Shown: piece after piece, positions 1 to 6,809 of the stretch
Layout of the letters: every line of letters starts with the position of its first letter
Position numbering within the stretch: the stretch's first letter is position 1
From: JBMYYE01 sp049609065
GTDB taxonomy: Bacteria > Pseudomonadota > Alphaproteobacteria > Rhodobacterales > Rhodobacteraceae
Direction: 5' to 3'
NCBI GenBank assembly: GCA_049609065.1
Contig: JBMYYE010000091.1
Span: 1 to 9,990, forward strand
DNA: 9,990 nucleotides
Notes under the pieces: model-generated
What the model was told of the DNA's origin: nothing
Databases searched by the model: none
Seen by the model: the letters and a program-made list of their open reading frames with translations, nothing else
Translations under genes and position numbers: made by a program

Positions 1-56
1 ATATCAAAAGAGGCACACCCTCTTGATGTTGAAGACCGGCACGCTTTAGGGTTCCA

Positions 57-1070
57 TTGAAGCCCAAACATAGGCAAGGCCAAATGCTCCTAAAATTTAT
101 CCTCATCCCGATCGCGTCCTCTCTTTTGATTTATCTGGCGATTGCCTTTGGTTTGGTGTTTTCACAACGTCCACAAAGCCAACTCTCCGGCACTGCATTT
201 TCATTCCAATCCATAAAACCTGCCCCTGAAAATCATGGTTTTGTGCATCGCACATACACGCCGCGTGACGGCACTGCTCTCCCCGTTTGGCACAGCCCAG
301 CCCAAAGTAAAGACGCGCCCCTCGTGATTGTCATTCATGGATCTGGCTGGCATGGCGGCGGGTATTTGGGTCTTGCGCAGGGGCTTGCGGCAGCAGGTGA
401 TTTTGAAATGCTTGTGCCTGATTTACGCGGCCATGGGCTAAACCCGACCCCGCGAGGTGACGTATCCTATATTGGCCAATTTGAAGACGACCTTGCCGAC
501 CTCATCACAGATTTTAATGCCGACAATCGTGACGTGATCATGATCGGGCATTCAAGCGGCGGCGGGCTTGTGATCCGATTTGCGGGTGGACCACATGGCG
601 CGCTCTTGTCAAAAGCTGTGCTTTTGGCGCCGTTTCTCAAACATAACGCCCCCACAATGCGTGAAAAATCAGGGGGATGGGCCCATGCGCTCACAGGGCG
701 CATTATTGGGCTCAGCATGCTCAACACACTAAATATCACCGCCCTAAACAGCATGACGATCCTACAGTTCAACTTCCCGCGTGCCATTTTAGACGGAGCC
801 GAAGGCCACACGGCCACCCTCACCTATAGCTATCGCCTCAACACGTCGTTTGCGCCGCGAAATGCCTATTTGGACGACATCGCAAAATTGCCAGAGTTTT
901 TACTCTTGGTGGGCGAAAAGGATGATGCATTTTACCCTGAAGCATTCGAACCGGTCATGGCAGATGTCACAGCAAATGGAACCTATCAAATCCTCGCGAA
1001 TGCGGACCATTTGGGGCTCATAAATGATCTTGCGGCACAGGCGGCTATTTTGGCGTTCTTAGCCAAGTAA
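57..1070 (+). CDS. Membrane-anchored alpha/beta hydrolase (serine hydrolase)
   Basis: Alpha/beta-hydrolase-fold protein, 337 aa, resembling the lysophospholipase/serine aminopeptidase-like group; the substrate cannot be told. Seen: a basic N-terminus and one hydrophobic stretch (about residues 11-36) that looks like an uncleaved signal anchor, placing the enzyme on the periplasmic side of the inner membrane. The oxyanion-hole region HGSGWHGGG lies at 94-102 and the nucleophile elbow GHSSG at 164-168, with Ser166 as nucleophile. The acid is probably Asp289 or Asp290 (GEKDD) and the catalytic His is His318 (ADHLG), so the triad looks complete. Start: TTG at 57 with AGGG at 48-51; an ATG at 84 with AAGG at 76-79 is a fair alternative and would remove nine residues while keeping the anchor. 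It lies 108 bases before fabA and is separated from it by a hairpin, so co-transcription is uncertain. The fold is sure, the function unknown. Confidence 0.82.
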   Translation: MKPKHRQGQMLLKFILIPIASSLLIYLAIAFGLVFSQRPQSQLSGTAFSFQSIKPAPENHGFVHRTYTPRDGTALPVWHSPAQSKDAPLVIVIHGSGWHGGGYLGLAQGLAAAGDFEMLVPDLRGHGLNPTPRGDVSYIGQFEDDLADLITDFNADNRDVIMIGHSSGGGLVIRFAGGPHGALLSKAVLLAPFLKHNAPTMREKSGGWAHALTGRIIGLSMLNTLNITALNSMTILQFNFPRAILDGAEGHTATLTYSYRLNTSFAPRNAYLDDIAKLPEFLLLVGEKDDAFYPEAFEPVMADVTANGTYQILANADHLGLINDLAAQAAILAFLAK

Positions 1071-1091
1071 AACCGCTAAAACACACATCTT

Positions 1092-1135
1092 TTGGGGCGG
1101 TTTGGCCAATTGTCATGGACAGGCCAAAGCCCCAA
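1092..1135 (+). promoter_or_regulatory. Long bulged hairpin upstream of fabA
   Basis: An 18-bp imperfect stem can form here. The outer arm TTGGGGC (1092-1098) pairs with GCCCCAA (1129-1135). The middle arm TTTGGCC (1101-1107) pairs with GGCCAAA (1122-1128). The inner TGTC (1111-1114) pairs with GACA (1118-1121) around a 3-base loop. The right side is continuous, while the left side carries bulges GG and AAT. No T-run follows, so a classical intrinsic terminator is not favoured. It sits 43 bases before the fabA start codon. It could be a leader structure, a repressor operator, or a weak end for the hydrolase transcript. The structure is seen in the sequence; its role is inferred. Confidence 0.5.
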
Positions 1136-1178
1136 GTGATAAGAGGGCAAGAACAATGTTTTATAAAGGTGACCACTG

Positions 1179-1688
1179 ATGGCAAATTATCCAACCAGCT
1201 TTGATCGGGATGACCTCCTTAAATGCGCACGCGGCGAACTTTTTGGGCCGGGGAATGCGCAGCTTCCTGAGCCTCCGATGCTGATGATGGATCGTATCAC
1301 TGAAGTTTCCGAAGATGGCGGCGCCCACGGAAAAGGCCATATCGTGGCGGAATTTGATATCAAACCGGATCTTTGGTTCTTTGAGTGTCACTTCCCTGGC
1401 AATCCGATTATGCCGGGCTGTCTTGGTCTTGACGGTTTGTGGCAGCTTACTGGCTTTAACCTTGGCTGGCGTGGCTGGCAGGGGCGTGGGTATGCGCTTG
1501 GCGTGGGTGAAGTGAAACTCACTGGTATGGTGCGGCCTGAACGTAAGATGCTCACCTATAAAATTGATTTCACCAAAGCTTTGCAAACCCGTCGTCTCAC
1601 CATGGGTGTGGCTGATGGTATTGTTGAGGCAGATGGCGAAGTCATTTATGAAGTCAAGCAAATGAAAGTGGCTTTGTCCGAAGCCTAA
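1179..1688 (+). CDS. fabA: 3-hydroxydecanoyl-ACP dehydratase/isomerase FabA
   Basis: Cytoplasmic bifunctional enzyme of type II fatty acid synthesis. It dehydrates 3-hydroxyacyl-ACP and isomerises trans-2-decenoyl-ACP to cis-3-decenoyl-ACP, the branch point to unsaturated fatty acids. It is 169 aa, close to the usual 170 or so of FabA. Seen: a single hot-dog domain; the active-site segment [20 protein letters not shown] at 70-89 with the catalytic His71 and Asp85 (His70/Asp84 in the E. coli enzyme); and the N-terminal PPMLMMDRI motif typical of FabA rather than FabZ. The start ATG is preceded by AAAGGTGA at 1166-1173 with a short spacer. fabB follows 28 bases downstream with its own strong ribosome binding site, and fabI follows that, so the three are probably one operon. 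Family assignment is very secure. Confidence 0.97.
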   Translation: MANYPTSFDRDDLLKCARGELFGPGNAQLPEPPMLMMDRITEVSEDGGAHGKGHIVAEFDIKPDLWFFECHFPGNPIMPGCLGLDGLWQLTGFNLGWRGWQGRGYALGVGEVKLTGMVRPERKMLTYKIDFTKALQTRRLTMGVADGIVEADGEVIYEVKQMKVALSEA

Positions 1689-1716
1689 TCCCCAAAATTT
1701 GAAGAAGGAGTGACCC

Positions 1717-2943
1717 ATGCGTCGCGTCGTAATCACCGGTATCGGTATCATTTCATCCATCGGCAATTCCGCGGATGAAGTTCTCGCCTCCCTCAAAGAT
1801 GGGAAATCAGGCATCACAGCAGCGCCCGAATACGCAGAGCGCGGCTTTCGCAGCCAAATCCACGGCATGCCAGACATCAAAGTCGAAGACCACATTGATA
1901 AACGTCAGATGCGTTTCATGGGCCCTGGTGCGGCCTATAACTATCTTGCGATGGAACAAGCAATCAAAGACAGTGGCCTAGAAGAAAACGAAGTTTCAAA
2001 CGAACGTACGGGACTTGTTGTGGGCTCTGGTGGTCCATCCACATCCCATCTTTTCAACGCCCATAACATCGTTGTTGAAAAAGGCGCGCCAAAGCGTATG
2101 GGGCCGTTCATGGTGACACGTTGTATGTCGTCCACGAACTCCGCCTGTCTTGCGACACCCTTTAAAATCAAAGGTGTGAACTACTCTATCACATCTGCAT
2201 GTTCCACATCCGCCCATTGTATTGGTAACGGGGTTGAGCAAATCCAGCTTGGCAAACAAGACATTGTTTTTGCAGGCGGCGGTGAGGAACTCGACTGGAC
2301 GCTCTCATGTCTCTTTGATGCGATGGGCGCAATGTCTTCCAAATATAACGACACACCTGAATTGGCGGCGCGTGCCTTTGATGCGACCCGTGACGGCTTT
2401 GTCATTGCAGGCGGCGGCGGTGTTGTTGTCCTCGAGGATCTCGATCATGCGCTTGCGCGTGGCGCGAAAATCTATGCCGAAGTCACAGGCTACGGCGCCA
2501 CATCGGATGGCCATGATATGGTCGCCCCATCTGGGGAAGGCGGCGAACGTTCTATGCGCCTTGCGACATCCACTATTGGCGATCGCAAAGTCGATTACAT
2601 CAACGCCCACGGCACATCCACACCGGCCGGTGACGTGACCGAAGTGGAGGCCGTACGTCGCCTCTTTGGCGAAGGTAACACACCTCTTATCAGCTCAACA
2701 AAATCGCTCACGGGGCACTCTTTGGGCGCGACAGGCGTGCAAGAAGCAATCTACAGCTTGCTCATGCTTGAAAACGATTTCATCACCGCATCCGCGAATG
2801 TGACGGAATTGGATCCAGCCATCAAGCCAGAAGAAATCGCAACAAAGCGTGTTGATAACGCAGGTCTTGATACCGTTCTCTCCAACAGCTTTGGCTTTGG
2901 TGGCACAAACGCCACTTTGGTTATGAGCAAATATCACGGGTAA
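1717..2943 (+). CDS. fabB: Beta-ketoacyl-ACP synthase I FabB
   Basis: Condensing enzyme (KAS I) that elongates acyl-ACP with malonyl-ACP and, paired with FabA, extends the cis-3-decenoyl intermediate towards unsaturated chains. It is 408 aa, the normal length. Seen: a complete thiolase fold with the nucleophile Cys162 in SACSTSAH (160-167), catalytic His298 in NAHGTST (296-302), Lys329 in [11 protein letters not shown] (327-337) with His334, and the C-terminal glycine-rich SFGFGGTNA (391-399). The Cys-His-His arrangement marks a KAS I/II condensing enzyme; the N-terminal [10 protein letters not shown] and the position next to fabA favour FabB over FabF. The start ATG follows AAGGAG at 1705-1710 at good spacing. 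Only six bases separate its stop from the fabI start. No missing or unusual catalytic residue was found. Confidence 0.96.
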   Translation: MRRVVITGIGIISSIGNSADEVLASLKDGKSGITAAPEYAERGFRSQIHGMPDIKVEDHIDKRQMRFMGPGAAYNYLAMEQAIKDSGLEENEVSNERTGLVVGSGGPSTSHLFNAHNIVVEKGAPKRMGPFMVTRCMSSTNSACLATPFKIKGVNYSITSACSTSAHCIGNGVEQIQLGKQDIVFAGGGEELDWTLSCLFDAMGAMSSKYNDTPELAARAFDATRDGFVIAGGGGVVVLEDLDHALARGAKIYAEVTGYGATSDGHDMVAPSGEGGERSMRLATSTIGDRKVDYINAHGTSTPAGDVTEVEAVRRLFGEGNTPLISSTKSLTGHSLGATGVQEAIYSLLMLENDFITASANVTELDPAIKPEEIATKRVDNAGLDTVLSNSFGFGGTNATLVMSKYHG

Positions 2944-2949
2944 CGCATT

Positions 2950-3735
2950 ATGGCTGATTTACTTAAAGGCAAACGCGGCCTCATCATGGGGGTCGCAAAT
3001 AACCGCTCCATCGCGTGGGGTATTGCCTCCGCCATGGCCGCAGAAGGCGCGGAACTTGCGTTTTCATACCAAGGCGAAGCGTTCGGCAAACGCGTTGAGC
3101 CGCTCGCAGCCTCTGTTGGCTCTGACACATTGATCGATGTGGATGTCACTGATGAAGCCTCCATGGATGCGGCTTTTGCTGTCTTGAAGGAAAAATGGGG
3201 CAGCATCGATTTTGTTGTGCACGCCATTGCCTATTCCGACAAGGATGAATTGACGGGACGCTTCGTTGACACCACGCGCGCAAATTTTGAGAACTCTCTC
3301 AATATTTCATGTTTCTCCTTGGTCGAGGTTGCGCGCCGCGCCAAAGACATCATGCCAGATGGCGGCACGATCTTGACGCTCACCTATCAAGGCTCAAACG
3401 CCGTGACACCGTTTTACAACGTCATGGGCGTGGCCAAAGCCGCCCTTGAAAGCGCAACGCGCTACCTCGCCAATGATTTGGGACAAGAGGGCATTCGCGT
3501 GAACGCAATTTCACCCGGTCCCATGAAAACCTTAGCCGGTGCCGCAATCGGTGGGGCGCGTAAAACCTTCCGCCACACGGATGCCAACGCCCCGATGGGC
3601 AACGCATCCTTAGAAAGCGTGGGCGCCACAGCGGTTTACCTCGCCTCTGATGGCGGCAAACACACCACAGGCGAAGTCATCCGCGTCGATGGTGGCTATC
3701 ACGTCTTAGGCATGCCACAGCCTGATAATATTTAA
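2950..3735 (+). CDS. fabI: Enoyl-ACP reductase (NADH) FabI
   Basis: Short-chain dehydrogenase-type enoyl-ACP reductase catalysing the last step of each fatty acid elongation cycle; the family target of triclosan and isoniazid-like inhibitors. It is 261 aa, the usual length. Seen: the N-terminal nucleotide-binding segment GVANNRSIAWGIA (14-26) and the FabI catalytic Tyr-(Xaa)6-Lys, Tyr156 and Lys163 in YNVMGVAK, with Tyr146 upstream, the same numbering as the E. coli enzyme. SPGPMKTLA (188-196) is the substrate/cofactor loop. At the position of the E. coli Gly93 triclosan-contact residue there is an alanine (Ala94, in VHAIAYSD); I recall this as common in alphaproteobacterial FabI. The start has no clear Shine-Dalgarno sequence and lies six bases after the fabB stop, so translation is probably coupled to fabB. 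A strong terminator follows. Confidence 0.95.
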   Translation: MADLLKGKRGLIMGVANNRSIAWGIASAMAAEGAELAFSYQGEAFGKRVEPLAASVGSDTLIDVDVTDEASMDAAFAVLKEKWGSIDFVVHAIAYSDKDELTGRFVDTTRANFENSLNISCFSLVEVARRAKDIMPDGGTILTLTYQGSNAVTPFYNVMGVAKAALESATRYLANDLGQEGIRVNAISPGPMKTLAGAAIGGARKTFRHTDANAPMGNASLESVGATAVYLASDGGKHTTGEVIRVDGGYHVLGMPQPDNI

Positions 3736-3754
3736 GCCCGCTCAAAAGGCTGAT

Positions 3755-3785
3755 AAAAAGCGCTCCGAATTTCGGGGCGCTTTTT
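3755..3785 (+). terminator. Intrinsic terminator after fabI
   Basis: A near-perfect hairpin: AAAAAGCGC (3755-3763) pairs with GCGCTTTTT (3777-3785). It extends inward through a T-G pair and CCG/CGG, leaving an AATTT loop. The T5 run at 3781-3785 ends the right arm. The A-run on the left arm means it could also stop opposite-strand transcription. It closes the fabA-fabB-fabI unit and separates it from the next operon. Confidence 0.9.
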
Positions 3786-3827
3786 GCTTCTCATCAACAA
3801 ATGCCTGTGTCACTCTCCGTCCAAATG

Positions 3828-3832
3828 AGGAG
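3828..3832 (+). promoter_or_regulatory. Ribosome binding site fixing the hydrolase start
   Basis: AGGAG seven bases before ATG 3840. It decides for 3840 over the in-frame ATG at 3801, which has no Shine-Dalgarno sequence and would add 13 residues with no family resemblance. The gap 3786-3839 shows no convincing promoter elements to my eye. Confidence 0.8.
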
Positions 3833-3839
3833 CAAACAC

Positions 3840-4664
3840 ATGGATTTTTTCACAGCATCAGATGGCGCAAAAATCGCCTATCGGGACACGGGCACAGGCC
3901 CTATATTTTTGTGCCTGTCTGGGCTGACGCGCAATGTTGATGATTTCAATTACATGATCGACCAGTTTCCAAATGCACGGTTCATTGCCATGGATTACCG
4001 CGGACGTGGCCAGTCAGAATGGAGCGGCCCAGACAGCTATACAGTCCCGCGCGAGGCCAAAGATGCGCTTGAATTACTTGACCATCTCGGCATTGATAAA
4101 GCGCCCATTATCGGCACATCGCGTGGCGGACTTATCGGTATGTTCCTTGCGGCCACGGCCAAAGATCGCCTTGCGGGATTGTTCCTAAATGATGTGGGGC
4201 CTGAATTGGACGCAGGTGGGCTCACGGCGATTTGCGACTATATCGGGCGCAACCCGAAATTTAAAAACCATGCCGGAATGGCGGCCAAAATGCCGGATAT
4301 GATGGTGGGATATGAAAATGTCCCTGCCACCCGCTGGATGAGCGAGGTGCAGCATCACTATCACCAAACCGACGCAGGGCTTGTCATCAAATACGACCCC
4401 GCCCTGCGCCAACCCGTGTTGGACACGTTTCAGGCCGAAGCCCCTGATCTCTGGCCGCTTTTTCATGCGTTGGCGGACCTCCCTATTGGATTGGTGCGCG
4501 GTGAAAATTCCGATCTTTTGTCCGAAACGTCCACGGATAAAATGCGCGCCCTGCGCCCCGATATGGTCTATGAATTGGTCAAGGATCGGCCTCATATTCC
4601 ATTTTTAGATGAGCCCGAGAGCCTGCGCGCGCTCAACACATGGATGGAGCACGTCTATGGTTGA
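3840..4664 (+). CDS. Soluble alpha/beta hydrolase
   Basis: Alpha/beta-hydrolase-fold enzyme of 274 aa, cytoplasmic (no signal peptide or membrane segment). Seen: N-terminal sheet region with GTGPIFLCLSGLTRN (18-32); DYRGRGQS (52-59), the loop typical of this superfamily; the nucleophile elbow GTSRG (92-96) with Ser94; probable acid Asp225 (GENSDLL); and catalytic His252 in RPHIPFLDEPE. The triad is complete. The RGRGQS loop and the PFLDEPE end resemble many esterase, haloalkane dehalogenase-like and lactonase members, so the substrate remains open. The 3' end overlaps the next gene by eight bases (ATGGTTGA), so the two are translationally linked. It is probably the first gene of a four-gene operon (hydrolase, dehydratase, nuclease/phosphatase-fold protein, MFS exporter). 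It is unrelated in detail to the membrane-anchored hydrolase at the left of the window. Confidence 0.85.
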   Translation: MDFFTASDGAKIAYRDTGTGPIFLCLSGLTRNVDDFNYMIDQFPNARFIAMDYRGRGQSEWSGPDSYTVPREAKDALELLDHLGIDKAPIIGTSRGGLIGMFLAATAKDRLAGLFLNDVGPELDAGGLTAICDYIGRNPKFKNHAGMAAKMPDMMVGYENVPATRWMSEVQHHYHQTDAGLVIKYDPALRQPVLDTFQAEAPDLWPLFHALADLPIGLVRGENSDLLSETSTDKMRALRPDMVYELVKDRPHIPFLDEPESLRALNTWMEHVYG

Positions 4665-5637
4665 TTTCACGGCCATAGAACAGGCAGCGACCCGCCTAGC
4701 GGGAGTGGCGCGCAAAACGCCCCTTTTGTCGTCTGAGGCGCTCAACGCCATTGCTGGCCGCCCCGTTTATATCAAAGCGGAATGCGACCAACACACAGGG
4801 AGCTTCAAACTGCGCGGCGCATGGAACGCGGTGCATGCCTTGGCCCAAGACAAGGACTGCCCAGGGGTGATCGCCTATTCCTCAGGCAATCACGCCCAAG
4901 GTGTCGCCTTTGCCGCTCAGCGCCATGATTTACCCGCTGTGATCATCATGCCGTCTGATGCCCCTGCCCTCAAAACCCGCAACACCCGCGCCCTTGGGGC
5001 GGAGGTGGTGCTCTATGACCGGGCGCGCGAGGACCGTGATGCAATTGGCGCAAAGATTGCCCAAGAGCGTGGCTTGCGGCTTATAAAGCCGTTTGACGAT
5101 CCTCTCGTGATTGCAGGTCAAGGCACGGTTGGGATTGAAATTGCCGATGACATGTCCCGTTTGGGCCTGACATCCGTTGATGTGTTTGTGCCATGCGGTG
5201 GCGGCGGTTTGACGTCGGGCATTGCGGTTGCTCTCAAAACGCGCCTGCCAGAGGCCACAATTTCCCCTGTTGAACCCGACGGGTTTGATGATGTGCGCAG
5301 GTCTCTCATCGCAGGGACGCCCGTGGCCAATGCGCAAAAATCAGGCTCCATCTGTGATGCCATTTTAACGCAGAGCCCCGGTGAAATCACGTTTCCAATT
5401 TTAAAACAGCACTGCAATGCGGGCATATCCGTCACCGATGAGGATTGCCTTCATGCCATTGCGCTGGCGCATCACCACCTTGGCTTGAAAATCGAACCGG
5501 GGGGGGCTGTTGCCCTTGCGGCAGCACTTTTCCATCCCCATATGTCTGCGCATGACGTTGTGATCGCCGTAGCGTCAGGGGGCAATATTGACCCGAGCCT
5601 ATTTGAAACCACTCTTACCTCATATGGATCCCCATGA
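4657..5637 (+). CDS. Threonine/serine dehydratase-like PLP enzyme
   Basis: Fold-type II PLP enzyme of 326 aa in the threonine/serine dehydratase and serine racemase group. It probably deaminates L-serine/L-threonine (or a hydroxyaspartate) to the 2-oxo acid and ammonia. Seen: the PLP Schiff-base Lys51 in TGSFKLRGA (47-55), SSGNHAQG (75-82), the phosphate-binding glycine loop CGGGGL (180-185), PGGAVAL (281-287) and the terminal SGGN (307-310). There is no C-terminal ACT regulatory domain, so it resembles the short catabolic (TdcB/racemase-like) type rather than biosynthetic IlvA. Start: ATG at 4657 with GGAG at 4645-4648, overlapping the hydrolase stop by eight bases; an in-frame ATG at 4609 would lie deep in the hydrolase gene. 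The stop overlaps the next start (ATGA). An eight-G run encodes the PGG of PGGAVAL. Exact substrate unknown. Confidence 0.85.
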   Translation: MVDFTAIEQAATRLAGVARKTPLLSSEALNAIAGRPVYIKAECDQHTGSFKLRGAWNAVHALAQDKDCPGVIAYSSGNHAQGVAFAAQRHDLPAVIIMPSDAPALKTRNTRALGAEVVLYDRAREDRDAIGAKIAQERGLRLIKPFDDPLVIAGQGTVGIEIADDMSRLGLTSVDVFVPCGGGGLTSGIAVALKTRLPEATISPVEPDGFDDVRRSLIAGTPVANAQKSGSICDAILTQSPGEITFPILKQHCNAGISVTDEDCLHAIALAHHHLGLKIEPGGAVALAAALFHPHMSAHDVVIAVASGGNIDPSLFETTLTSYGSP

Positions 5638-6809
5638 CCGATTTTACCATTGCCAGCTTTAACGTTAAAAACCTCATTGGCCCTGAAAAAGAATATTACC
5701 GTTTCGAAAAACTCACCGAAGAAGAATACGCATGGAAAGAAGATTGGCTCGCAGATCAGCTATTGACCATGGATGCCGATATCGTTGGGTTCCAAGAGAT
5801 TTTCGAAGAAAAGGCGCTTCGTGATGTGATTGAACTCGCTGATACACGCGCCGTGGCCGCAAATGATGCCCATGTGCCCAACCGCGACAAACGCTACGCC
5901 AAGAAAGCGATTTTTCGCAAACTCAAGATCGACACATATACCGATGCTGCGCTGGCCTTTGCGCCCAATGCCAATGATGGCCCGGCAGGCGAACGCCGCC
6001 CAGGCCTTGCGATTTTGTCGCGCTTTGGCTTTGTTGGAGCGCCTGAAATCATCCAAGACCTCCCAACCCCTGTTGAAATCCCGATCCCTGATGGCACACC
6101 CTTTCGCCTCACTCGTCTATCGCGTCCGATCCTAAAAGCACGGGTTCCAATCGGTGATAAAACCGTGAGCGTGTTTAACTGTCACCTCAAATCCAAACTT
6201 GGTGAATTTGACCGCCCTGAAGGCGCCGATTTTGCGCCAGAGGCGGATCTTTTGTCCTATGACCCAGTGGGGCGTGCCATCGGGTCCTTGCGCGCGGGGC
6301 TAAGACGCATGGCTGAAGCTGTGGCACTTCGCCGTGAAATCGTGGCCGAAATCGACGCGGGCTATCCCGTCATCGTATTGGGCGATCTCAATGATGGGGA
6401 TCATGCCGTGTCCTCAGAAATCATCACGGGCGAAACACCGTTTAAAAACTATTCATGGATGCGGCGTCACAATGCCCGCCATGAAAACGACCGCTATAAA
6501 AAAGGCGAAAACGAACAAATTCAAGAGGCAATCTCACGTCTAAAATTGGTTTCCGCAGAGAAGCTTTTTGTGCGAAAATCGCTCCGAGATATGGTCTATA
6601 CAAGCGCCTTTGGGGGTGTGTTTGAAAGCATTGACCAAATCTTGCTCAGCCGTGATTTCAATCCCGATTTTGACGGGCGCATCGGGGATATGACCTATTT
6701 TAACGTCTATAATGATCATTTGACCGATGGCTCCCATGACGATGCGCCCTATAATAAACTGGCCTCAGATCACGGGCAAATCATGGCCCATATTAAGATC
6801 GCCGACTAA
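5634..6809 (+). CDS. Endonuclease/exonuclease/phosphatase-fold protein
   Basis: A 391-aa protein of the DNase I/exonuclease III/inositol-phosphatase superfamily. Members cleave phosphodiester or phosphate-ester bonds with Mg2+; the substrate here is unknown. Seen: SFNVKNL (8-14) with metal-site Asn10, GFQEIFE (52-58) with Glu55, NCHLKSK (182-188) with catalytic His184, GDLND (250-254) with Asp251 and Asn253, and SDHGQI (378-383) with the final Asp379-His380 pair. All superfamily signature residues are therefore present in order. No signal peptide is seen, so a cytoplasmic location is likely. A charged segment at about 16-45 and another at about 280-310 look like family-specific insertions. 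The ATG lies in a four-base overlap (ATGA) with the upstream dehydratase stop, and the stop TAA directly abuts the MFS start, so it is an internal operon gene. Confidence 0.84.
   Translation: MTDFTIASFNVKNLIGPEKEYYRFEKLTEEEYAWKEDWLADQLLTMDADIVGFQEIFEEKALRDVIELADTRAVAANDAHVPNRDKRYAKKAIFRKLKIDTYTDAALAFAPNANDGPAGERRPGLAILSRFGFVGAPEIIQDLPTPVEIPIPDGTPFRLTRLSRPILKARVPIGDKTVSVFNCHLKSKLGEFDRPEGADFAPEADLLSYDPVGRAIGSLRAGLRRMAEAVALRREIVAEIDAGYPVIVLGDLNDGDHAVSSEIITGETPFKNYSWMRRHNARHENDRYKKGENEQIQEAISRLKLVSAEKLFVRKSLRDMVYTSAFGGVFESIDQILLSRDFNPDFDGRIGDMTYFNVYNDHLTDGSHDDAPYNKLASDHGQIMAHIKIAD

Noticed and set aside
1..27. Hairpin AAGAGG/CCTCTT (8-13 with 19-24) at the left edge
   Set aside because: The stem is only six pairs, with no T-run after it on the plus strand. 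It might end an upstream gene outside the window, but there is too little to call a terminator.
1161..1895. Long minus-strand open frame (244 codons) opposite fabA and the start of fabB
   Set aside because: The plus strand here encodes unmistakable FabA and FabB with catalytic residues. The antisense translation has no recognisable motif and spans two real genes.
4609..4656. Earlier in-frame ATG for the dehydratase-like gene
   Set aside because: It would overlap the hydrolase by 56 bases. The residues added do not resemble the family, whose start matches ATG 4657.
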